Of a stretch of 57,757 nt of DNA, positions 25,903 through 33,059 are shown in pieces. How positions within the stretch are numbered: position 1 is the stretch's first letter; each line of letters begins with the position of its first letter. The translations under genes and the position numbers were made by a program. Origin of the DNA: DQTL01 sp964396505 (lineage in GTDB: Bacteria; Bacteroidota; Bacteroidia; Flavobacteriales; Flavobacteriaceae). The notes beneath the pieces are model-generated. The model made no database searches and was not told the origin of the DNA. It saw nothing but the letters and a program-made list of their open reading frames with translations. The DNA lies in NCBI GenBank assembly GCA_964396505.1, contig CAYNFJ010000001.1:1-57757 (forward strand), in the 5' to 3' direction.

Positions 25903-26337
25903 ATGATTCAACGTATTCAAAGCATCTACCTATTATTGGTAAGCCTTTTATCAGGAGGACTTGTTTTTTATTTAAAAATAGGTTCTAACATAGATAGAAG
26001 TGCTTTTTATATATTGGATTTATTCCACGAAACCTCCTATTTACTTAAAAGCATCAGTATCGAGTTTTGGTTGGTGGCTGTTTTAGCTATCATCAGTTTA
26101 TTTGCTTTTAAAAATAGAAAATTACAAATCAATATCAACCGTTTCAATATATTGATAAACCTTATTTTGTTAGGACTATTATGTTATCATCTATGCAATG
26201 TATCTGGAGAAACTCTTGTTTCTGAGAAGGGTATTGGGAGTTTTATTCCTTTGGGATCTATAGCTTTGCTGTTTTTGGCAAATCGAGCTATCCGGAAGGA
26301 TGAAAATCTTGTAAAATCCATAGATCGATTGCGATAA
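25903..26337 (+). CDS. DUF4293 family membrane protein
   Basis: A 144-aa inner-membrane protein with four predicted helices (residues ~5-25, ~52-68, ~82-100 and ~113-130). The start MIQRIQSIYLLLVSLL is the hallmark of DUF4293, a family found in Bacteroidetes with no known function. It is a single gene with its own promoter and an intrinsic terminator. Confidence 0.85.
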   Translation: MIQRIQSIYLLLVSLLSGGLVFYLKIGSNIDRSAFYILDLFHETSYLLKSISIEFWLVAVLAIISLFAFKNRKLQININRFNILINLILLGLLCYHLCNVSGETLVSEKGIGSFIPLGSIALLFLANRAIRKDENLVKSIDRLR

Positions 26338-26363
26338 TATTTCGCTTAGTATATTTAGTGCAT

Positions 26364-26398
26364 AAACCCTCCTATTTAAAAAAACAGGAGGGTTTTTT
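26364..26398 (+). terminator. Intrinsic terminator after the DUF4293 gene
   Basis: The arms AAACCCTCCT and AGGAGGGTTT form a 10-bp stem with a 12-nt A/T-rich loop and are followed by more T residues. Confidence 0.85.
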
Positions 26399-26417
26399 AA
26401 TAAAAAAACAAGTGCTC

Positions 26418-26457
26418 TACCCAATTCCGTGATTTTTAAAAATCACGGAATTGGGTA
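26418..26457. promoter_or_regulatory. 40-bp perfect palindrome upstream of the response regulator
   Basis: Bases 26418-26437 are the exact reverse complement of 26438-26457, with no loop and no mismatch; the inner part is CCGTGATTTTT and its complement. The right end directly abuts the -33 TTG (26458-26460) of the response-regulator promoter, so the centre lies about 57 bp upstream of the likely transcription start. This is where an activator or an autoregulating regulator would bind. A terminator role is unlikely, because the DUF4293 terminator is already complete and no U run follows. Confidence 0.7.
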
Positions 26458-26488
26458 TTGTGAGAAACTAATAACCCTTTTACATTTG
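26458..26488 (+). promoter_or_regulatory. Promoter of the response regulator
   Basis: TTG at 26458-26460, 20 nt, TACATTTG at 26481-26488. The ATG at 26498 is only 9 nt beyond the -7 box, so the mRNA would be leaderless or nearly so. Confidence 0.6.
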
Positions 26489-26497
26489 TAACATAAA

Positions 26498-27160
26498 ATG
26501 AAAGAAGCCAATATAACAGTTCATATAGCCGATGATCATAAAATATTAATTGACGGTATAGTAGCTGTTTTAAAAACAGAAAAGAATATTGATGTGGTCG
26601 GTTATTCATTAGATGGGCTTAGTGTTGTAAACTGGCTCAATGATAATGAAGTGGATATTTTGGTGTTGGATATAGGAATGCCGAAATTAGATGGAATAGA
26701 AGTATTACGTTCTTTGCAAAAAAATGGAAACCTGCCCAAAACAATTGTTTTGACCAGTTATAATGATGTAAAACTCATCAAAGAAGTGCTCAAAATGGGT
26801 GCAAAGGGTTTTATTACCAAGGTCAGTGCCGGAGAAAGTATTATTGAAGCTATTAAAACAGTTTATGCCGGAGATATGTATTTTAGTAGTGACATTCGTA
26901 ATAAAATAGTCAATTCTTTTACCGGTAAAAAGGTCAGCGATGAAGCCAATTTTAACGAATACTTCGGGATGCTTTCCGAGAGAGAATTCGAGATTTTAAA
27001 ACTCGTTGCAGAAGAGTATAACAACAAGGAAATTTCTGACATGTTGCATATTACCTCGGGAACGGTTGAAACGCATAAAAAAAATATTATGGCAAAATTA
27101 GGTGTAAAAAATGTAGTAGGTCTAGCCATTTATGTAGTCAAACACAAATTAATCGAATAA
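26498..27160 (+). CDS. NarL/LuxR-family response regulator
   Basis: A 220-aa cytoplasmic two-component regulator. The receiver domain (residues 1-120) has the acidic pair Asp12-Asp13, the phosphoacceptor Asp58 (LVLDIGMP), Thr86 in VLTSY and Lys108 (GFITK). The C-terminal LuxR-type helix-turn-helix (residues ~155-215) shows LSEREFEILKLVAEEYNNKEISDMLHITSGTVETHKKNIMAKLGV. The partner is most likely the histidine kinase at 28074, two genes downstream, which belongs to the class that pairs with NarL-type regulators. A perfect 40-bp palindrome lies right upstream and could be its own site. Confidence 0.93.
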   Translation: MKEANITVHIADDHKILIDGIVAVLKTEKNIDVVGYSLDGLSVVNWLNDNEVDILVLDIGMPKLDGIEVLRSLQKNGNLPKTIVLTSYNDVKLIKEVLKMGAKGFITKVSAGESIIEAIKTVYAGDMYFSSDIRNKIVNSFTGKKVSDEANFNEYFGMLSEREFEILKLVAEEYNNKEISDMLHITSGTVETHKKNIMAKLGVKNVVGLAIYVVKHKLIE

Positions 27161-27187
27161 AACAAGGAAATATTTAGGTTGAGGGGG

Positions 27188-27235
27188 GAAGTGATTCACT
27201 GTACTTATTTACACTCGCAAAACTTCCCTCTTTTT
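27188..27235 (+). terminator. Probable terminator after the response regulator
   Basis: GGGAAGT and ACTTCCC form a 7-bp stem around a long loop, then C and a run of T. The loop contains CTTATTTAC (27204-27212), a 9-mer that recurs in the direct repeats before the kinase gene. Read-through to the lipoprotein gene is possible, since no good promoter precedes it. Confidence 0.5.
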
Positions 27236-27291
27236 TATAAAAAATTTTAAATACCATATATTAATTAACTAACATTTAAACACTATTCATT

Positions 27292-27960
27292 ATGAAACAA
27301 TTATTATTAAGTTTATTGACTATTAGTCTTTTTCTTACTGCTTGCTCCAGTGAAGAAACAGTAACAGAACAAGCCAACGCAAACAACAAAATGTTAAAAT
27401 CTTTTGTTGTTAAGAAAAATGCAGACGGAAGCTATGTGCTTACAACTCAAGTAACCGATGGTGTCGGAGCTATCTACTACGATGATGCTATTGAAAACCA
27501 AGTCCATTTGGTCAAGGATGCTGCCAATAACAAAAACTCCTTGATTCACAACTACGATATAGCCGACGAGCAATTAAAAATCCAATTTATTTCTGAAGAT
27601 GCTTCAGCCAATAGCAGCCTTACTATTTATGATGATGGTAAAAGTGAAGCAAACAGAGCTACGGATTATGGTTTATTAAACAATTATTCCATCACCGCAA
27701 ACGAAGACGGTACTATTCAACTCAACTTTGAAGTAAAAAGTGGTGTAGCGGTCAACTTTGGTTACAATGATGGAGAAAACATCAATGATATTTACTTAAG
27801 TGAAAATCCCGACGCTTCTGATGTGTCTTTTTCAAAAAGTTATTCGACCGAATCTGATGGTAGTTTGCGTATAGATTTTGTACAACCCGCTAGCGCTACC
27901 TCCAGAGAAAGTGATACCAGAAAACCCCGGGTAATTTATGACGACTGCCCCACATGTTAG
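27292..27960 (+). CDS. Lipoprotein with duplicated domain and C-terminal CxxC
   Basis: A 222-aa exported lipoprotein of unknown family. The signal peptide ends at a lipobox (LTAC, Cys18), followed by SSEE. Two diverged copies of a ~60-residue beta-rich unit are visible, at ~43-103 (NADGSYVLTTQVTDGVGA to LKIQFISED) and ~137-200 (NEDGTIQLNFEVKSGVAV to LRIDFVQPA), about 95 residues apart. The chain ends KPRVIYDDCPTC, with Cys219 and Cys222 its only cysteines besides the lipid-bearing one, so a terminal metal or redox site is possible. It sits between a response regulator and a histidine kinase on the same strand, so it could be the sensed ligand carrier, an accessory sensor or the main target. 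No function is known to me. Confidence 0.8.
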   Translation: MKQLLLSLLTISLFLTACSSEETVTEQANANNKMLKSFVVKKNADGSYVLTTQVTDGVGAIYYDDAIENQVHLVKDAANNKNSLIHNYDIADEQLKIQFISEDASANSSLTIYDDGKSEANRATDYGLLNNYSITANEDGTIQLNFEVKSGVAVNFGYNDGENINDIYLSENPDASDVSFSKSYSTESDGSLRIDFVQPASATSRESDTRKPRVIYDDCPTC

Positions 27961-28022
27961 ACGACTTCTTATTTACCAAACACACCTCTTAGTAATATTT
28001 ATATGACGCCTTCTTATTTACC
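27960..28022 (+). repeat. Two 18-bp direct repeats before the histidine kinase
   Basis: 27960-27977 (GACGACTTCTTATTTACC) and 28005-28022 differ at one base and start 45 bp apart. The second copy lies just upstream of the kinase -7 box TATCTTTG (28049-28056), which has no TTG at -33. The arrangement fits binding sites for an activator at a weak promoter. Confidence 0.6.
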
Positions 28023-28048
28023 CCGCCCCTTTTTATCCCCTTTTTTTT

Positions 28049-28056
28049 TATCTTTG
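28049..28056 (+). promoter_or_regulatory. -7 box of the histidine kinase gene
   Basis: TATCTTTG matches TAnnTTTG, 17 nt before the ATG. The -33 region is C/T-rich without TTG, so activation from the upstream direct repeats is plausible. Confidence 0.45.
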
Positions 28057-28073
28057 ACAGATAATATGATTGT

Positions 28074-29867
28074 ATGAAACAAATAAACAGGTTTTTTATG
28101 CTACTAATAGCCCTAGCTATTATCCCCCTTGTATCCCCTGTTTATCTATTTGGTTCGGTAGTAAAATATCCCCCTTTACCCCCACAAAATCCTACTGCTA
28201 TAGCTCCCCGGCTGGCAGTAGGTACTACCGACTCCATACAATTGGTTCACAAACTTTCACAACAAAAAGAGTATAAAAAAGCCCTAGAACTTAGTTTGAC
28301 TATACTGGAAAGAGCCATCACAAAAAAAGACACCTCCCTTATTGCACAATCAAAATTGTTAATAGCCGATATTTTTTATAAATCTAAGAATTACGAAAAA
28401 GCGTTGGAATATTACAAAGAAAGTTTGTTGTTGACTTCAAAAATTAAGGACACGCTCCAGCTTCTCACGATTGAATTGAGTATTGGAACGGTTTATTCCA
28501 AAATAAAACAACCGGACAGTGCTATTGTTTATAATAATAAAATAATCAATTATCCTGCTAATACAGAAGAAATCGAATTTATTAAAGCCGGAGCGCATTC
28601 AAACATGTCCGCAATATATCTCGAAAAAAAAGATTTATTAAAGGCTCAAATCAATGCTCTAAGCGCACTGGAAATACAAGAAAAATATCACAATAACCTA
28701 GCCACAGCTACAGCTCTTAACAATTTAGCATCTATTTATCTAGAACAAAAGAGGTATCGGGATGCGAAACGAACTTATTATGAAGCCCTGTCTCTTATAA
28801 AAGACATGGATGACAGCAGATCTTTGAGCCACAAAGAAGCTATTTATGATAATTTATCTTGGGTGTTGTATAAACTAAAGGACTATAGAAGCTACATTTA
28901 TCAAGAAAAATCTTTTAGAATAAGAGATAGCTTGCGAAATGAACAACTCAGTGGAATTTTGGCAGAAATAGAAGGTAGATACAATGCAGAAAATATCAAA
29001 AAAAGAGAACAGCTAAAAACAGCCGAGCAAAAAAGAGAAAAAGAACACGCCCAAAATATCAACAATATATTAATCGTTATTTCCTTAAGTCTTTTGATTG
29101 GAGGTTGGTTGGTTTATAGATATCTAAAACTACGACAACAAAACCTCAAACTGGAATTAGATCAACAACAACTCTTACAACAAACCAAATTAGAACAAAT
29201 CCAAAGTGAAGCAAGAGAGAAAATACTCAATGCAACACTGGATGGTAAAGAAAGTGAACGAAAAATGATAGCTGAAACACTGCATCATAGTGTCAGTTCT
29301 CTTCTATCCTCTGCCGGTTTACACCTGCAAGCCAGCAAAATGCTCCTCAAGAATAAATATCCGGAAGAAATTGATAAAGCATATTCTATTGTGAATGAAG
29401 CTGCTGATAAAATCCGGAATTTATCACATTCTTTGGTCTCATCGGTTTTATTAAAATTTGGATTGAGCTACGCTGTTCAAGATTTATGTGACAAATATTC
29501 CAACTCCACTTTAAATTTTCATTGTAAATGTGAAAAAATAGGTCGTTATGCGCAAGGTTTTGAATTGAAAATCAACAGTATTATTGATGAATTACTCAAT
29601 AATATTATCAAACATAGTAAAGCGAGTAATGCCGAGATTAAAATTGCCGAAAAAGACAAGACCTTGGAAATCCATATTATAGATGATGGAAAAGGTTTTA
29701 TTCCGAATCAAAGTTTTAAAATAAGTGGATTAGGTCTGCGTCAAATAGAAACCCGGATCAACAAAATGAAAGGTGTTTTTAAAATTGATTCTTCTCTGGA
29801 AGAAGGGACATTAATTTATATTGCTGTACCTATTGAATATGAACAGGAAAGCATAGATCCCGATTAA
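28074..29867 (+). CDS. TPR-containing sensor histidine kinase (NarL-partner type)
   Basis: A 597-aa membrane sensor kinase. Residues 1-28 are a signal peptide or first helix. Residues ~55-285 form tetratricopeptide-like helical pairs on the periplasmic side (for example ATALNNLASIYLEQKRYRDAKRTYYEAL). A membrane helix spans ~329-348, then a coiled coil reaches ~390. The dimerisation/phosphoacceptor box is ERKMIAETLHHSVSSLLSS with His404 as phosphoacceptor; the next residue is His405 where most relatives have Asp or Glu. The ATPase domain has DELLNNIIKHSKAS (N box), DDGKGF (G1) and GLGLRQIE (G2). It should phosphorylate the regulator at 26498. The stop overlaps the converging phosphoesterase gene by 4 bp. 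Confidence 0.92.
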   Translation: MKQINRFFMLLIALAIIPLVSPVYLFGSVVKYPPLPPQNPTAIAPRLAVGTTDSIQLVHKLSQQKEYKKALELSLTILERAITKKDTSLIAQSKLLIADIFYKSKNYEKALEYYKESLLLTSKIKDTLQLLTIELSIGTVYSKIKQPDSAIVYNNKIINYPANTEEIEFIKAGAHSNMSAIYLEKKDLLKAQINALSALEIQEKYHNNLATATALNNLASIYLEQKRYRDAKRTYYEALSLIKDMDDSRSLSHKEAIYDNLSWVLYKLKDYRSYIYQEKSFRIRDSLRNEQLSGILAEIEGRYNAENIKKREQLKTAEQKREKEHAQNINNILIVISLSLLIGGWLVYRYLKLRQQNLKLELDQQQLLQQTKLEQIQSEAREKILNATLDGKESERKMIAETLHHSVSSLLSSAGLHLQASKMLLKNKYPEEIDKAYSIVNEAADKIRNLSHSLVSSVLLKFGLSYAVQDLCDKYSNSTLNFHCKCEKIGRYAQGFELKINSIIDELLNNIIKHSKASNAEIKIAEKDKTLEIHIIDDGKGFIPNQSFKISGLGLRQIETRINKMKGVFKIDSSLEEGTLIYIAVPIEYEQESIDPD

Positions 29868-30361
29868 TTTCTTTTTTCCAATTCTATAATTTCCATATTT
29901 TTAATATCCGAACCATCAATACTAAAACGAAGCATCGTACGCACTTGATGAAATCCTGATTTTCCGGCAGCACCCGGATTTAGATGTAGAAGGGACCACT
30001 TCTTGTCATAAATAATTTTTAAAATATGCGAATGACCGCTAATAAAGAGATCCGGAGAGTTTTGGTATAAAGCTGCTTTTACACGCTTGTTATATCTATT
30101 GGGATACCCACCAATATGTGTCATCCATACCGAGACTTTTTCCACCCTGAATTTGGCATCTAACGAAAATTGCGCCCGGGCTTCTGAACCATCAATATTC
30201 CCATAAACAGCCCTGAGGGGTTTTGATTTCGCTATGGTATCGGTGACTATCAGATTTCCAATATCTCCTGCATGCCAAACCTCATCGGCTTGTGCAATGT
30301 AGCGAAGCATTTGTTCATCTATATAGCCATGCGTGTCAGAAAGAAGTAGTATGTTTGTCAT
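29864..30361 (-). CDS. YfcE/MJ0936-type metallophosphoesterase
   Basis: A 165-aa cytoplasmic phosphodiesterase of the small calcineurin-like group. Metal-binding motifs are complete: LLSDTHG (residues 6-12), HAGDIGN, VYGNIDG in place of GNCD, MTHIGG and SGHSH. LNPGAAG near the C-terminus is typical of the YfcE group. The natural substrate is unknown for most members. It is divergent from truA (49-bp spacer) and its stop shares the TTAA with the kinase stop. Confidence 0.9.
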   Translation of the reverse strand: MTNILLLSDTHGYIDEQMLRYIAQADEVWHAGDIGNLIVTDTIAKSKPLRAVYGNIDGSEARAQFSLDAKFRVEKVSVWMTHIGGYPNRYNKRVKAALYQNSPDLFISGHSHILKIIYDKKWSLLHLNPGAAGKSGFHQVRTMLRFSIDGSDIKNMEIIELEKRN

Positions 30362-30410
30362 ATCATTTAATAATATCTAGCATTTGCTACCAACTAAAGA
30401 ATTATTAGAA

Positions 30411-31172
30411 ATGCGTTATTTTATCGAAATAGCTTACAAAGGTACCAATTTTCATGGATGGCAAATACAACCCAATGCCAATACGATTCAACAAGAATTA
30501 CAAACAGCCTTAAAAACACTCTTTCATCTTCCCATAGAAGTAGTAAGTGCCGGACGAACCGATGCGGGTGTACACGCATTGCAATTATTTGCTCATTTTG
30601 ATTTACATAAAAAAATAGATACTGATTCTATCGCATACCGGCTCAATGCTCTGCTGCCCAAAACCATTGTTGTAAAAAACATTTTTCCTGTACAAGAGCA
30701 AGCGCACGCACGTTTTGATGCAATATCCAGAAGTTATAAATATCAAATATCTCTAGTCCATAATCCTTTTACATTGGATACCAGTTGGCAGATAACACAT
30801 AAAAAAATAGATGTGGATTTGATGAACAAAGCTGCGGGAATGCTCTTAGTACACTCCAATTTTAAATCTTTTTCGAAAACAAAAACCGATGTAAAAACCT
30901 ATAATTGCACTATTACAACAGCACAATGGATACAAAAACAGAACGAACTGAATTTTTACATTACAGCCGACCGTTTTTTACGTAACATGGTGCGAGCCAT
31001 TGTAGGTACCTTGTTGGATGTAGGACTTAAAAAAATTACCGTAGCCGATTTTGAAAAAATCATCCTAAGTCAAGACCGGTCTAAAGCCGGATTATCTGTT
31101 CCTGCCAAGGGCTTGTTTTTGACAGAAGTCAATTACCCAAATAGCCTTTTTAATCCCTCTCAAGATGCCTGA
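30411..31172 (+). CDS. truA: tRNA pseudouridine(38-40) synthase
   Basis: Enzyme that isomerises uridines 38-40 in the tRNA anticodon arm. ATG at 30411 gives 253 aa starting MRYFIEIAYKGTNFHGWQIQPN, the standard TruA start; a TTG 27 bp upstream is not needed. The catalytic Asp is in SAGRTDAGVHALQLFAHFD, and later FLRNMVRAIVGTLLDVG is the conserved C-terminal motif. Its stop overlaps the ABC exporter start by 8 bp, so the two are translationally coupled. Confidence 0.97.
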   Translation: MRYFIEIAYKGTNFHGWQIQPNANTIQQELQTALKTLFHLPIEVVSAGRTDAGVHALQLFAHFDLHKKIDTDSIAYRLNALLPKTIVVKNIFPVQEQAHARFDAISRSYKYQISLVHNPFTLDTSWQITHKKIDVDLMNKAAGMLLVHSNFKSFSKTKTDVKTYNCTITTAQWIQKQNELNFYITADRFLRNMVRAIVGTLLDVGLKKITVADFEKIILSQDRSKAGLSVPAKGLFLTEVNYPNSLFNPSQDA

Positions 31173-32949
31173 CAAAAAGGAGAACATAGAAGAGAAGCTC
31201 AAAGGTAGAACTTTTGATTTAAAGGTTTTTATGCGTATTTTACAATATGCAAAAAAGTATCGTTGGCAATTTATCACAACGGGTATTGCCGCTATTATTT
31301 TATCTTTCTTGGCAAGCGCCCGCCCCATTATTTTAATTCGTATTGTCAACACATACATTGCTCCAAAAGAAGAAAAAGGATTGTTATTTTTAATTGTAAT
31401 AATGCTTATTCTACTGCTCTTAGAAGTATTTGTTCAGTTTTTCTTTGTCTATTTGGCAAATTGGATAGGACAACATATCATTAAAGACATCCGTGAGCAA
31501 TTATTTCATCATATCCTACATTTCAAAATGGCATATATTGATACCTCCTCAATAGGTCGCCTAGTGACTCGCGTGGTTTCTGATTTAGAAACCATAGCCG
31601 GTTTTTTTAGCCAAGGACTGTTTATGATTGTAGGAGATTTGTTAAAAATGACCGTTGTGATGCTCGTCATGCTTTTAATCAATTGGCGATTGGCTTTATT
31701 AACCTTTACCGTATTACCCATACTTATTTATGCGGCAAAATTATTCCAACAAGGCATAAAAAAAACCTTTCAAGAAGTCCGAAAACAAGTTGCCAATCTC
31801 AATAGTTTTGTTCAAGAACGATTAAGCGGTATGACTATTATCCAACTTTTTACCCGAGAGAAATTGGAATTTCGAAAGTTTAAGGAAATTAATACCAATT
31901 ACAAAAATGCTTATATCAAAGCCATTTGGTATTACTCGGTGTTTTTTCCGGTTGCAGAGGTATTGTCTTCTATCGCAGTAGGACTATTGGTATGGTATGG
32001 AGGTTTACAAGCCGCCCGCAATACGCAGGTACAACCCGGAGAAATTATTGGTTTTATAATGATGGCTCAAATGCTTTTCAGACCGCTACGACAAATTGCC
32101 GATAAATTTAATACATTACAAATGGGCATTGTTGCCGGAGAACGTATTTTTAAAATTTTAGATACGCAGAGTCGTACTAGTCGTAATGGCACGCTATCAG
32201 CCGACACCATTCAAGGAAATATTAAATTTGATACTGTTTTTTTTAGTTATGTAAAAGGAGAACCAGTGCTTAAAGGCGTCTCTTTTGAGGTGAAATCCGG
32301 ACAAACCGTAGCAATAGTCGGTGCAACGGGCGCCGGAAAATCAACCATTATCAATCTTATAAATCGTTTTTATGATATAGAACAAGGAAGTATATTAATT
32401 GATGGCATTTCCATAAAAGACTATGATTTAACCGAACTACGTAACCAAATCGCCGTAGTATTACAAGATGTTTTTCTATTTTCTGACAGCATATTGAATA
32501 ATATCACTCTTAAGGATCCTACTATCACATTAGAAGATGTTCAAAAAGCGGCCCGGCAAATCGGAATTGATGCATTTATCAACAAACTACCCGGTGGTTA
32601 TCTTTACAATGTAAAAGAACGCGGCATTATGCTTTCATCGGGACAAAGGCAACTTATCGCCTTTTTGCGTGCTTATGTCAGTAAACCTAAAATATTGATA
32701 TTGGATGAGGCTACTTCTTCTGTAGATAGCTATTCAGAACAATTAATTCAAATAGCTACCGAAAAAATTACGCAAAATCGTACGTCGATTATCATTGCGC
32801 ATCGGTTAGCAACTATAAAAAAAGCCGATACCATTTTGGTGATGGATCAGGGTAAAATTGTAGAGCAAGGCACCCATCAAGAACTCATGAAAATTCCGTA
32901 CGGGTTTTATAAAAATTTATACGAACAGCAGTTTAGCACAAAAGATTAA
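31165..32949 (+). CDS. ABC exporter half-transporter (MsbA/MdlB type)
   Basis: A 594-aa protein fusing a six-helix exporter domain (residues ~30-330) to a nucleotide-binding domain (~350-590). Walker A is GATGAGKST (~386-394), the signature is LSSGQRQL, Walker B is ILILDEATSS and the H-loop is IIAHRLATI. It should work as a homodimer or with a second half-transporter not present here. The substrate cannot be read from the sequence; lipid or drug export is usual for the group. It overlaps truA by 8 bp and its stop codon overlaps that of the Feo-associated gene (TTAA). Confidence 0.93.
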   Translation: MPDKKENIEEKLKGRTFDLKVFMRILQYAKKYRWQFITTGIAAIILSFLASARPIILIRIVNTYIAPKEEKGLLFLIVIMLILLLLEVFVQFFFVYLANWIGQHIIKDIREQLFHHILHFKMAYIDTSSIGRLVTRVVSDLETIAGFFSQGLFMIVGDLLKMTVVMLVMLLINWRLALLTFTVLPILIYAAKLFQQGIKKTFQEVRKQVANLNSFVQERLSGMTIIQLFTREKLEFRKFKEINTNYKNAYIKAIWYYSVFFPVAEVLSSIAVGLLVWYGGLQAARNTQVQPGEIIGFIMMAQMLFRPLRQIADKFNTLQMGIVAGERIFKILDTQSRTSRNGTLSADTIQGNIKFDTVFFSYVKGEPVLKGVSFEVKSGQTVAIVGATGAGKSTIINLINRFYDIEQGSILIDGISIKDYDLTELRNQIAVVLQDVFLFSDSILNNITLKDPTITLEDVQKAARQIGIDAFINKLPGGYLYNVKERGIMLSSGQRQLIAFLRAYVSKPKILILDEATSSVDSYSEQLIQIATEKITQNRTSIIIAHRLATIKKADTILVMDQGKIVEQGTHQELMKIPYGFYKNLYEQQFSTKD

Positions 32950-33059
32950 CAGGAACAATCTCCTCCACAATCTTTTTTGTTTTTTTTCGAAAAGAAGAAT
33001 TTCTTTCCCAAATAAATCAAGGCTACAACAAGACTGATATAAACGAGTATTTCCTGCAT
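32946..33059 (-). CDS. FeoB-associated Cys-rich membrane protein
   Basis: A 37-aa peptide: one membrane helix (MQEILVYISLVVALIYLG), a basic stretch (KKFFFSKKNKK) and a Cys-rich end DCGGDCSC. This pattern is the known FeoB-associated Cys-rich membrane protein family, found right after feoB. The ATG at 33057-33059 shares a base with the feoB TAA (TAATG), so translation is coupled. The three cysteines may bind iron during ferrous transport; this is inferred. A longer in-frame extension upstream would overlap feoB by 126 bp and is rejected. Confidence 0.85.
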   Translation of the reverse strand: MQEILVYISLVVALIYLGKKFFFSKKNKKDCGGDCSC

